Positions 42,368 to 50,361 of a stretch of 64,000 nt of DNA are shown here, piece by piece. The notes beneath the pieces are model-generated. The model worked only from the letters and a program-made list of their open reading frames with translations. It searched no databases and had not been told where the DNA came from. The first letter of the stretch is position 1; each line of letters opens with the position of its first letter. The stretch is from UBA6183 sp046314755 (GTDB lineage: Bacteria; Bacteroidota; Bacteroidia; UKL13-3). Made by a program: the position numbers and the translations under genes. The DNA lies in NCBI GenBank assembly GCA_046314755.1, contig JBKDBG010000033.1:1-64000 (forward strand). The letters run 5' to 3'.

Positions 42368-42375
42368 TAAATTTG
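42368..42375 (+). promoter_or_regulatory. -7 element of ispH
   Basis: TAAATTTG matches TAnnTTTG and ends 7 nt before the ispH start. A clear -33 TTTG at the right distance was not found. The transcript leader would be only a few nucleotides. Confidence 0.4.
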
Positions 42376-42382
42376 TATTGTT

Positions 42383-43225
42383 ATGAATGTTCAAGTAGAA
42401 ATAGACGATAATTCAGGTTTTTGTTTTGGAGTGGTGTATGCCATACAAATGGCCGAAGAAATTCTGGATGAGTCAGGGCACTTGTATTGTTTAGGTGATA
42501 TTGTGCACAATGACGAAGAGGTTGAACGCTTAAAAAAGAAAGGTTTAAAGATCATCAACCATGATGTATTACAAACCTTGTACAACGAGCGCGTATTGAT
42601 TCGTGCACACGGAGAGCCACCTGAAACGTATAAACTTGCTTTAGATAATAATATTGAGTTGGTGGATGCCAGCTGTCCTGTGGTGTTAAAACTGCAAAAC
42701 AGGGTAAGAGAGGCGTATGAAGATGAAGAGCAAATTATTATTTACGGTAAACATGGGCATGCCGAAGTGGCCGGCTTACTAGGGCAAACAAGCGGCAATG
42801 CCATTGTAATTGAAAAGTTTGAAGAGCTTGATCAACACGAATTGCCTAAAAAAATACAGTTGTTTTCTCAAACCACTAAAAGCACTAAAAACCTTTACGC
42901 GTTAAAAGAAACATTAATACAAAAAGGCATAGAAGTTGATTTTAATGACACCCTATGCCGCCAAGTGAGTAACCGCGATATTGAATTGAGAAAGTTCGCC
43001 ACCAGATTTGATAAGATTATTTTTGTTGCCGGCAAAAAATCATCAAACGGTAAAGTGTTGCACGATGTGTGTAAAGAAGTGAACCCTCAAACTTATTTTG
43101 TTAGCAGTAAAGATGAGTTGCAAGCCTCATGGTTTAATGAAGGAGATACCATTGGTATCTGCGGAGCAACCTCAACGCCTCAATGGCAAATGGAAGATGT
43201 AAAACAAGCAATAATAAATTTATAA
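42383..43225 (+). CDS. ispH: 4-hydroxy-3-methylbut-2-enyl diphosphate reductase IspH
   Basis: 280 residues. This [4Fe-4S] enzyme makes isopentenyl and dimethylallyl diphosphate in the last step of the MEP pathway. The three iron-sulfur ligands are Cys14 (SGFCFGV), Cys98 (DASCPVV) and Cys192 (LCRQVSNRD). Substrate-binding residues are in IVHNDEEVERL (His42), RAHGEPP (His76) and YGKHGHAEVAG, and the segment KKSSNGKVL follows. Length is standard. The start is the ATG at 42383, just downstream of a promoter -7 element. The glutathione peroxidase gene follows after 2 nt, so the two are co-transcribed. Confidence 0.95.
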   Translation: MNVQVEIDDNSGFCFGVVYAIQMAEEILDESGHLYCLGDIVHNDEEVERLKKKGLKIINHDVLQTLYNERVLIRAHGEPPETYKLALDNNIELVDASCPVVLKLQNRVREAYEDEEQIIIYGKHGHAEVAGLLGQTSGNAIVIEKFEELDQHELPKKIQLFSQTTKSTKNLYALKETLIQKGIEVDFNDTLCRQVSNRDIELRKFATRFDKIIFVAGKKSSNGKVLHDVCKEVNPQTYFVSSKDELQASWFNEGDTIGICGATSTPQWQMEDVKQAIINL

Positions 43226-43227
43226 TC

Positions 43228-43806
43228 ATGAAAAAATCATTTCTTATTTTGGGCATAGCTGCGGTTGCGGCATTCATTACCTACAGTTTTATTAATAAAG
43301 CTCCCAATGTTACACATGCACCTATGGCTAAAACATTTTATGATTTAAGCATTAAAAGTTTAGATGGAAAACAAACCATTAACTTCTCTCAATTTAAGGG
43401 TAAAAAAGTGTTATGTGTGAACACTGCATCAGAGTGCGGTTATACTCCACAATACGAAGGTTTGCAAAAACTGCAAGAGAAGTTTAAAGATAAATTGGTG
43501 GTGATTGGTTTTCCCTGCAACCAGTTTGGCGGACAGGAACCTGGCAACAATGAAGAAATTGCCACGTTTTGCAAAAAGAATTATGGGGTAACATTTACCT
43601 TAACCGAAAAAATTGATGTAAAAGGCAAAAACCAACATCCGGTGTACCAATGGTTATGTCAAAAAACTAACAACGGTGTAGGCGATTACGAAGTAAAATG
43701 GAACTTTAATAAATTTTTGATTAACGAAAAAGGTGAACTTGTAAGTTACTTCCCCTCATCAGTAAAGCCGCAAAGCGCAGAATTAGAAGCAGCGATTAAC
43801 CGCTAA
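43228..43806 (+). CDS. Glutathione peroxidase-family protein
   Basis: 192 residues with an N-terminal membrane segment or signal (MKKSFLILGIAAVAAFITYSF). The thioredoxin-like fold has the peroxidatic Cys (not Sec) in NTASECGYTPQYEGL, the catalytic Gln in GFPCNQFGGQEPGN and the Trp/Asn in KWNFNKFLIN. It should reduce peroxides, in bacteria usually with thioredoxin rather than glutathione. It is outward-facing or periplasmic, given the leader. The start is the ATG at 43228; the frame opens earlier inside ispH. Its stop overlaps the convergent small gene's stop (CTAA). Confidence 0.93.
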   Translation: MKKSFLILGIAAVAAFITYSFINKAPNVTHAPMAKTFYDLSIKSLDGKQTINFSQFKGKKVLCVNTASECGYTPQYEGLQKLQEKFKDKLVVIGFPCNQFGGQEPGNNEEIATFCKKNYGVTFTLTEKIDVKGKNQHPVYQWLCQKTNNGVGDYEVKWNFNKFLINEKGELVSYFPSSVKPQSAELEAAINR

Positions 43807-44045
43807 TCTGCTGTTAAGCTGCCAGGTGCAGCAGGTGTATCAAACTGGGCTGTTTTTTTAACGGGTTTACTTCCGATATTTTTTTGTAACTCTTTTAATT
43901 CGATATCAAAAGTTTGACTTACCCTTTTTTGAGGCTTCGCAGTTGCAGTTTCTATCGTATTACTTTTCTTCGCACTCCTTGATATGGTAATGTTGAGCAC
44001 CAATGATGCTGCAAGAAGTATTGTTGTAATAATAAACTTTCCCAT
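43803..44045 (-). CDS. Small single-pass membrane protein of unknown function
   Basis: 80 residues with an N-terminal hydrophobic helix (FIITTILLAASLVLNITI) and then a polar, Lys/Thr-rich tail with one amphipathic helix (TFDIELKELQKNIG). No family was recognised. It may be anchored with the tail outside. An AAGGGGG purine run lies 8 nt before the ATG, one of the few strong Shine-Dalgarno-like sites in the window. TAAGATTG further upstream is a weak -7 candidate. It converges on the glutathione peroxidase gene. Confidence 0.6.
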   Translation of the reverse strand: MGKFIITTILLAASLVLNITISRSAKKSNTIETATAKPQKRVSQTFDIELKELQKNIGSKPVKKTAQFDTPAAPGSLTAD

Positions 44046-44355
44046 GGCTTATTTCCCCCTTACAATCATAACCAATCTTACACTTGAATGTTTGTTATTA
44101 ATGAATTTCTAATGTGATTTTAAAAGCCAATTGTACAGCTACAAAACGCTGTTAATTAGCATGATGCTTAGGAAATAATGATTAATTTCGGATAAGTGAA
44201 TCAAATAATTTTTAACCCCGAAAGAAAATAATTGCACTATTTTGTAAAATAGTTTACTATATTTGTAACGGTTTTACGACCGAAACTTACCCCAAAAAAT
44301 TTCAAATCCTTTTAATGAATAACATTTTTGTACCAAACAGGTACTGAAATGTTAT
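44046..44355. other. 310-bp gene-free region with two inverted repeats
   Basis: No gene is visible. It holds a perfect inverted repeat ACTATTTT-GT-AAAATAGT (44236-44253) followed by TATATTTG on the plus strand, and the metH terminator hairpin at its right end. No plus-strand gene exists within 2.9 kb, so any plus-strand transcript would be non-coding or antisense. Confidence 0.5.
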
Positions 44356-44357
44356 TT
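44318..44357 (-). terminator. Hairpin terminator after metH
   Basis: AATAACATTT..GTACC pairs with GGTAC..AAATGTTATT around the loop AAACA, directly beyond the metH stop. The following T tract is weak. Confidence 0.65.
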
Positions 44358-47034
44358 ATGCATCGTAACCCAAATTTGGTGAAAGCCATTTTTCTACAAA
44401 TGCCACATCAACCCCTTTTCGTTGTGCGTACTCCTCCACTTGGTCTTTGTTAATTTTACCAATACCAAAGTACTTGCTTTGCGGATGTGCAAAGTAAAAA
44501 CCACTTACACTGGCAGCAGGATACATGGCAAAGTTTTCGGTTAAATGCATGTTGGCATTTTGTTCGGCATTTAACAAATTAAACAAGGTGCGTTTTTCGG
44601 TATGATCCGGGCAAGCGGGATAACCCGGAGCCGGGCGAATGCCTCTGTATTCTTCTTTAATCAACTCTTCGTTGCTTAAATTTTCGGTTGAAGCATAACC
44701 CCAAAATTCTTTTCTTACACGCTCATGCATATGCTCGGCAAATGCTTCGGCCAAACGATCGGCAATGGCTTTTATCATGATGCTGTGGTAATCATCATGC
44801 TCTTTTTCATATTGCTCAACCAATTTTTCAATACCAATACCGGCTGTTACGGCAAAGCCACCCATGTAATCGGTTACCCCCTGATCTTTTTGCGCCACAA
44901 AATCAGCCAGGCAATTGTAAGTTTGCCCTTCGGCCTTTTCACCTTGTTGGCGTAAAAAATGAAACTTAGTTAACCCGCTTTCTGTGTTTAACTCCACATC
45001 ATCACCAATGGCATTTGCAGGCCAAAAACCAATTACAGCTCCGGCTTGCAACAAGTTATTGGCAATTACATTGTCCAACATTTTATTGGCATCATCAAAC
45101 AATTTACGCGCTTCTTTGCCTACCACTTCATCATCCAAAATTTTAGGATACCTGCCCGCCAATTCCCAAGTCATAAAAAACGGAGTCCAATCAATGTATT
45201 TGCGCAACTCAGCCAACGGATAATTTTCAAACACTTTTACGCCCGTAAATGTTGGCTCAACAATATTGGCCGTATCAACCACTGTGCGTGAAGCTCTGGC
45301 CTTTTCGATGTTTACAAAATTTTTCTCACGTTTGCGGTTTTTATATTCCTCTCTAAAACGTTCGTATTCGGCTTTAAGGTTTTTTTCAAACGAAGGGCGT
45401 TGCTCTTGACTGATTAAACTTTGTGCCACCGGTACACTCTTGCTTGCATCAAGCACGTGCACAACAGGACCCGAATAATTCGGATCTATTTTTACGGCAG
45501 TGTGCACTTTGCTGGTTGTAGCGCCACCAATTAATAATGGAAGTTTCATGTTTAATCGTTCCATTTCTTTGGCTACGTGCACCATTTCATCCAAACTTGG
45601 CGTAATAAGTCCGCTTAAGCCAATGGCATCTACATTTTCTTTAATGGCTTTTTCTAAAATTTTATCGGCAGGTATCATCACACCCATGTCAATAATTTCA
45701 AAATTATTACAGGCCAATACCACACCTACAATGTTTTTACCAATATCATGCACATCGCCCTTAACAGTTGCCAACAAAATTTTTCCGGCACCGCTTCCGG
45801 CTGTGCTTCCTGCCAGGCGTTTTTCCTCCTCTAAATAAGGCGTTAAATAAGCCACAGCTTTTTTCATTACACGCGCACTTTTAACCACCTGAGGCAAAAA
45901 CATTTTTCCGGCACCAAACAAATCGCCCACTACATTCATACCCGACATTAACGGACCTTCAATTACATTTAGCGGACGACCATATTTTTGGCGAGCCTCT
46001 TCAGTATCCGTATCAATATAATCAACAATACCTTTTACCAAAGCATGGCTTAAACGCTCTTCCACAGGTGCTTTTCGCCACTCTTCATCCACCACTTTTT
46101 CTTTGCCTTTACCTTTTACTTTTTCGGCATATTCCAATAATCGCTCGGTGGCATCATCTTTTCTATCCAGCAACACATCTTCAACATAGGTCAATAATTC
46201 TTTATCAATTTCATCATACACCTCCAACTGACTTGGGTTTACAATGCCCATATCCATGCCGTGTTTAATACCATGGTATAAAAATGCCGAGTGCATGGCC
46301 TCACGCACTTTATCATTTCCTCTAAATGAAAACGACACATTGGATACACCACCACTAATTTTTGCACCCGGTAAATTTTCTTTTATCCATTTGGTGGCAT
46401 TAAAAAAGTCGATGGCATTTTTGCGGTGCTCTTCCATACCCGTTGCCACCGGAAAAATATTTGGATCAAAAATGATATCACCCGCAGGGAAATGCACCTT
46501 TTCCGTTAGTATGCGATAAGCACGTTCGGCAATTTGTATTCTTCTTTCATAGTTATCAGCCTGGCCAACCTCATCAAACAACATCACAATTACGGCAGCA
46601 CCAAAACGCTTTACTGTTTTAGCTTGCTTAATAAATTCCTCTTCACCACCTTTTAATGAAATGGAGTTTACCACACACTTGCCTTGCACACACTTTAAAC
46701 CCGCCTCAATAATTTCCCATTTAGAAGAGTCAATCATAATAGGCACGCGGGCAATATCCGGCTCAGCCATTACCAAGTTTAAAAAGGTTGTCATGGCTTC
46801 AACCCCATCAATCATGCCCTCATCCATGTTAATATCAATAATTTGGGCACCACCTTGCACTTGCTCACGCGCCACTTCCAGCGCATCATCAAACTGGCCC
46901 TCCTTAATTAACCTGAGGAATTTTTTTGAGCCCGTAACGTTGGTACGCTCACCCACATTTATAAAGTTTGAGCCTTCATAAATAACCAATGGCTCTAATC
47001 CTGAAAGTCGTAGTGTATAATCTTTATTCGTCAT
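44356..47034 (-). CDS. metH: Methionine synthase, C-terminal modules (folate, B12, activation)
   Basis: 892 residues. It starts at the pterin-binding module (VIYEGSNFINVGERTNVTGS; DINMDEGMIDG), continues with the cobalamin cap and binding domain (ATVKGDVHDIGKNIVGVV, the B12-lower-ligand His; GLSGLITPSLDEM; GGATTSKVHTA) and ends with the reactivation domain (FWGYAS; RPAPGYPACPDH). The N-terminal homocysteine-binding module (about 350 residues in E. coli) is absent, the split arrangement common in Bacteroidota; its partner gene is not in this window. The start is ATG 47034 (MTNKDYTLRLSG). The frame stays open upstream to 47274 through a structured leader that I do not take as coding. Confidence 0.93.
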   Translation of the reverse strand: MTNKDYTLRLSGLEPLVIYEGSNFINVGERTNVTGSKKFLRLIKEGQFDDALEVAREQVQGGAQIIDINMDEGMIDGVEAMTTFLNLVMAEPDIARVPIMIDSSKWEIIEAGLKCVQGKCVVNSISLKGGEEEFIKQAKTVKRFGAAVIVMLFDEVGQADNYERRIQIAERAYRILTEKVHFPAGDIIFDPNIFPVATGMEEHRKNAIDFFNATKWIKENLPGAKISGGVSNVSFSFRGNDKVREAMHSAFLYHGIKHGMDMGIVNPSQLEVYDEIDKELLTYVEDVLLDRKDDATERLLEYAEKVKGKGKEKVVDEEWRKAPVEERLSHALVKGIVDYIDTDTEEARQKYGRPLNVIEGPLMSGMNVVGDLFGAGKMFLPQVVKSARVMKKAVAYLTPYLEEEKRLAGSTAGSGAGKILLATVKGDVHDIGKNIVGVVLACNNFEIIDMGVMIPADKILEKAIKENVDAIGLSGLITPSLDEMVHVAKEMERLNMKLPLLIGGATTSKVHTAVKIDPNYSGPVVHVLDASKSVPVAQSLISQEQRPSFEKNLKAEYERFREEYKNRKREKNFVNIEKARASRTVVDTANIVEPTFTGVKVFENYPLAELRKYIDWTPFFMTWELAGRYPKILDDEVVGKEARKLFDDANKMLDNVIANNLLQAGAVIGFWPANAIGDDVELNTESGLTKFHFLRQQGEKAEGQTYNCLADFVAQKDQGVTDYMGGFAVTAGIGIEKLVEQYEKEHDDYHSIMIKAIADRLAEAFAEHMHERVRKEFWGYASTENLSNEELIKEEYRGIRPAPGYPACPDHTEKRTLFNLLNAEQNANMHLTENFAMYPAASVSGFYFAHPQSKYFGIGKINKDQVEEYAQRKGVDVAFVEKWLSPNLGYDA

Positions 47035-47111
47035 GTATAGGTTTTCAAGAAAAAACGTGGCAAGATAATGAATAGCTTGAAGAGTGCATAATGGAAAAAT
47101 GCAAGTAATAT

Positions 47112-47202
47112 GGGGCTTACCTGCTGTGCTTCCTAAGCGCGAGGAACAAGTGTCGGGCATTTCGCTGTCCCAATCGGTATCTGAAGGGTTTACCTCTTTC
47201 AG
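47112..47202 (-). ncRNA. Structured leader upstream of metH (possible riboswitch)
   Basis: On the minus strand three hairpins follow each other in a GC-richer patch: CUGAA..UUCAG with an inner GGG/CCC (47181-47202), GGGACA-GCGAAA-UGCCC (47155-47171) and UUCCU-CGCGCUU-AGGAA (47130-47146). They lead into GCACAGCAGGUAAGCCCC (47112-47129). It lies 78 nt before the metH start. I could not match it with confidence to SAM, SAH or cobalamin riboswitch consensus sequences. A regulatory RNA sensing methionine-cycle metabolites is the natural guess. Confidence 0.45.
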
Positions 47203-47325
47203 AATACAATTTCCACTATATTTGAACTGCGTGTTTCGTTTGGAGTGCGTGCTAAAAATTGTGCCAAGGGCCATTGTGTTTAGTAACTAAGCCATTGGTT
47301 AAACTATCATTTTAAAGTGACGTTT

Positions 47326-48405
47326 ATGAGGGTTAATATGTTCATTTTGTTTTCATTTTTATTCACACTATCATGTAATAAAGATGATATCAATAAGCCA
47401 TTTTCTGAGGAGCGTAACTTCATTTCAGCAGTTGATATTTCTCTTTACCCCGAAATAAAAATAAGTAGCCCGACATTTTACGATACTGATGGCCTTGAAA
47501 AAGATTTTATTTCCATACTTAAAAGTAGCGGAATAAATACGGTTCGACTTAGACTTTGGGTAAACCCGACAAACGGACACTCAGGCCTTAATGAAGTAAA
47601 ACAATTTTCGGAAACCCTCAAAGCAAATGGTTTTAAAATATGGCTTTCCCTTCATTATTCCGATACATGGGCAGACCCCGGACAACAGCAGCCACCGTTG
47701 GTTTGGCAGAATATTGAATACTCCGCACTGATAGACTCAGTGTATGCATATACCAAAAACGTGATGACCCAAATTCAACCAAACTATATACAGATTGGCA
47801 ATGAAATTAATTCAGGATTTCTTCATCCATATGGCGATTTAACCAAAAACAAAAACCAATTTATTACACTTTTGCAAAAAGGCATTTTAGCAGTGAGAGA
47901 AAGTTCTAATCATACTAAAATAATAATCCATTTTGCGGGAATACAAAACGCTGAATGGTTTTTTAGCAATTTAACGCTGTTAGATTATGATATTATTGGC
48001 TTATCCTTCTATCCCATTTGGCATGGAAAATCACTCACTAATTTAAAAGATGTAATGGCAAAATTGAGTGAAACTTACAACAAGGATATTTTAATTGCAG
48101 AAACGGCATATCCATTTACGCTTGAATGGAATGATTGGACGCACAATATTGTTGGACTAGAAAGTCAGTTAATATTACCGGAGTTTCCGGCAACCGCAAT
48201 TGGACAAAAAGAATTTATAAAAAGCGTGATGAATTTAACAAAAGAAATACCCAATAATAAAGGTATTGGTTTTTGTTATTGGGGGGCTGAATCAATTGCA
48301 TGGAAAGGAACTCAAGCAACAGATGCCTCATCATGGGAAAACCAAGCATTGTTTGATTTTAAAAACAAAGCATTGCCGGTATTAGAGGAGTTTAAGGCCT
48401 ATTAA
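47326..48405 (+). CDS. GH53-type endo-beta-1,4-galactanase lipoprotein
   Basis: About 359 residues. A lipoprotein signal ends FLFTLSC. The (beta/alpha)8 domain matches glycoside hydrolase family 53, arabinogalactan endo-1,4-beta-galactanases: NTVRLRLWVNP, LSLHYSDTWADPGQQ, IQIGNEIN (probable acid/base Glu), IGLSFYPIWHG and LIAETAYPFT (probable nucleophile Glu). It should cleave beta-1,4-galactan of pectin at the cell surface or in the periplasm. No SusC/SusD or other carbohydrate gene lies beside it, so it is an isolated CAZyme. The start is ATG 47326 (MRVNMFILF); a GTG just before is discarded. It is divergent from metH. Confidence 0.85.
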   Translation: MRVNMFILFSFLFTLSCNKDDINKPFSEERNFISAVDISLYPEIKISSPTFYDTDGLEKDFISILKSSGINTVRLRLWVNPTNGHSGLNEVKQFSETLKANGFKIWLSLHYSDTWADPGQQQPPLVWQNIEYSALIDSVYAYTKNVMTQIQPNYIQIGNEINSGFLHPYGDLTKNKNQFITLLQKGILAVRESSNHTKIIIHFAGIQNAEWFFSNLTLLDYDIIGLSFYPIWHGKSLTNLKDVMAKLSETYNKDILIAETAYPFTLEWNDWTHNIVGLESQLILPEFPATAIGQKEFIKSVMNLTKEIPNNKGIGFCYWGAESIAWKGTQATDASSWENQALFDFKNKALPVLEEFKAY

Positions 48406-48540
48406 TACAGCTGCAAACCCAAACTGCCGAAAGTGTTGCCTGCATAAACGGTTATTGTTTTTGCTGAAGCAATTGATTTAACTTAGTTCTAAATGATTTT
48501 TTGTATTTAAGTTTATAATGAAACGATAAACAAACCAAAT

Positions 48541-49254
48541 ATGTGCGGACGATTTACACAAGAACAAAAGTCGCTGGGAAAAGCATTTAATATTGAATTT
48601 AAAAATCTGTTTAAACCTAAAAAGGAATACAATATTGGTATTGGTGAGTTTGCCGTGGTGCAAGATAAACCCGGTGCCTGGCGCCAAGTTAAATTTGGTT
48701 TTAACCAACAAGGCAAACTTCATTTTAATGGTCGTGTGGAGGGATTTCATAACAAAAACAATGCGCTGCATTATCAAGGGCCGTTTGGTATTCACACCAA
48801 CCCTATTTATGCAAGTATTATTCAAACCTCAAGGTGTTTAATTCCAGTAAGCTCGTTTATTGAAGGGCCGGAAAAAGAACGGCTGGCCAAACCTTTTAAA
48901 TTACATATGCCACAGGTAGATGCTTTTATGCTTGCGGGCGTAATTGGTGTAGATGAAAAAACGGGAGAAGAAGGTTTTAGTATTTTAACTTGTTGGCCCA
49001 ATGAAGCCATTTGCGAAAAAGTAGGTCACCATAGAAGCCCTGTAATTTTAGCCCACACCACCGGTTACGAAACCTGGTTAAATGAGCAAGCAGAAATGGA
49101 TACGTTGTTTACTTTGTTTCATCCGGTACCAAGCAGCGATTTACACATTGAACCTATTAGTGCAAAGTACAGAAGTGCAAAATTTTCGGAGCCGTATGCG
49201 TTGCACAACACAAAACCACCTCACAACGGATCTACGCAGTTGTCGTTAATGTAA
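48541..49254 (+). CDS. SRAP-family (YedK/HMCES-like) abasic-site protein
   Basis: 237 residues. SRAP proteins crosslink to abasic sites in single-stranded DNA through an N-terminal Cys. Cys2 (MCGRFTQ) is present and would be exposed after Met removal. Other motifs are NGRVEGF (the NARxE position, with Glu), RCLIPVSSFIEG and GHHRSPVIL (catalytic His). The family start leaves no doubt about the ATG at 48541. It stands alone between the GH53 gene and the Fic module. No lexA or SOS box could be assigned. Confidence 0.92.
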   Translation: MCGRFTQEQKSLGKAFNIEFKNLFKPKKEYNIGIGEFAVVQDKPGAWRQVKFGFNQQGKLHFNGRVEGFHNKNNALHYQGPFGIHTNPIYASIIQTSRCLIPVSSFIEGPEKERLAKPFKLHMPQVDAFMLAGVIGVDEKTGEEGFSILTCWPNEAICEKVGHHRSPVILAHTTGYETWLNEQAEMDTLFTLFHPVPSSDLHIEPISAKYRSAKFSEPYALHNTKPPHNGSTQLSLM

Positions 49255-49372
49255 TATTCACAGCTATAATTAACCTGCATTTTGTATTCGGACCACATCA
49301 ATATTGCTGTATAAAAAAACAATTGTATAATGCCAAAGCAAAAGTTACTACCGAAACATGCAGGAAAATTTA

Positions 49373-49380
49373 TACATTTG
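49373..49380 (+). promoter_or_regulatory. -7 element of the antitoxin-Fic operon
   Basis: TACATTTG matches TAnnTTTG, 24 nt before the antitoxin start. No good -33 TTTG is present, as may be expected for a regulated promoter. Confidence 0.4.
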
Positions 49381-49404
49381 AATTAGCTACTGAAAGCTGA
49401 AAAC

Positions 49405-49626
49405 ATGTTTACTACGATAGAAATAGATAGAGACAACCTAACCATCATGGGTGTTAAATTTTCAGACTTGAACACCTTGGAGCGCACAGCAAGCGCTATA
49501 GGAAGCAATATGTTTGAAGGCTTCAAACCAACACCAAAAGGAGTTGAAATTATTAGAGATTATGTGACAGGAAAAATCTCTTTAAGTGAATTGGTGGTAT
49601 TTGCCAAACAAAAGGCTTATGTCTAA
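49405..49626 (+). CDS. VbhA-type antitoxin of the Fic toxin
   Basis: A 73-residue helical protein. It contains SNMFEG, a match to the (S/T)xxxE(G/N) inhibitory motif with which class I Fic antitoxins place a Glu in the toxin's ATP site and block AMP transfer. The C-terminal part (VTGKISLSELVVFAKQKAY) looks like the VbhA helical tail. It precedes the Fic gene and overlaps it by 8 nt, as expected for a toxin-antitoxin pair with the antitoxin made first. Start ATG 49405 is clear. Confidence 0.85.
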   Translation: MFTTIEIDRDNLTIMGVKFSDLNTLERTASAIGSNMFEGFKPTPKGVEIIRDYVTGKISLSELVVFAKQKAYV

Positions 49627-50224
49627 TTCTTACAAGTACATTGACCTTGAACACACTTATATAGATCCTGAATCAGGAATATTAAAGAATTTACTTGGCA
49701 TTACAGATCCCGAAGTATTATTATTTGTAGAGAGTGGTGCAGTCACAAAACGATTGAAAGAACTCTACGAACATCCAATTGAAATTAAAGGTATTGAAAC
49801 CCTTTTTGACATTCATAGGTATTTGTTTCAAGATGTTTACCATTGGGCAGGCAAAAAAAGAATCGTAGAAATAAGCAAAGATGGTAAACAATTTTTTCCA
49901 ACAACTCATTTCGAAAATGCTTTTAGATACATTGACATTTTGATAGGTGAATTCAAATTAATTTCAGAAGATAACATAAAACAATTAGCCGAAAAATTGG
50001 CAGAAATACTAGACCATATAGACTACCTGCACCCGTTTAGAGAAGGAAACGGAAGAGCACAAAGAGAATTTTTGAGAATATTAGCTCTAGAAAAAGGTAT
50101 AAACTTAAATCTCAATCCACCCGATAATAGTCATGTATACGAAAGATATATGAAAGGAACCATTGAGAGTAATATTCCTACTCTAACCGAGTTAATTTAT
50201 GAGCTCATTAAAGCAAGTAAATAA
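49619..50224 (+). CDS. Fic-domain toxin (AMP transferase)
   Basis: 201 residues. The Fic core has the complete active-site motif HPFREGNGRAQR (HxFx(D/E)GNGRxxR), with the catalytic His and phosphate-binding loop intact. Upstream elements are ETLFDIHRYLFQDVYHWAG and KDGKQFFP (the flap). It should transfer AMP to a target protein, often a topoisomerase or elongation factor, when free of its antitoxin. No extra inhibitory helix is present in the protein itself, so inhibition depends on the upstream partner. The start was set at ATG 49619, inside the antitoxin's last codons; an earlier opening at 49586 is out of keeping with the family. Confidence 0.92.
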   Translation: MSNSYKYIDLEHTYIDPESGILKNLLGITDPEVLLFVESGAVTKRLKELYEHPIEIKGIETLFDIHRYLFQDVYHWAGKKRIVEISKDGKQFFPTTHFENAFRYIDILIGEFKLISEDNIKQLAEKLAEILDHIDYLHPFREGNGRAQREFLRILALEKGINLNLNPPDNSHVYERYMKGTIESNIPTLTELIYELIKASK

Positions 50225-50361
50225 AGAGCTTAAGATTAATAGCTTTAGCATAACTTGGTTTCAACAAATTGTGTGATCAATTTTCCGCACATTTTTATGT
50301 ATCTTGGTTTGAGAAAAAACAGCACACCTTACTGCTTGCTTTTGGGTGCTTATTCAACAAA

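Noticed and set aside
47112..47202. Cobalamin, SAM-I, SAM-II, SAH or SRP RNA as the identity of the metH leader
   Set aside because: I compared the order of conserved segments from memory. Only short partial resemblances were found (for example AGGAAGCACAGC to the SRP loop), not a full consensus.
47035..47274. Possible 80-residue N-terminal extension of MetH (reading through the leader)
   Set aside because: It is open by chance, matches no methionine-synthase sequence, and overlaps three hairpins; the family N-terminus begins at 47034.
48478..48825. Minus-strand frame of 115 codons overlapping the SRAP gene
   Set aside because: SRAP on the plus strand has all family motifs from Cys2 onward; the antisense frame has no similarity.
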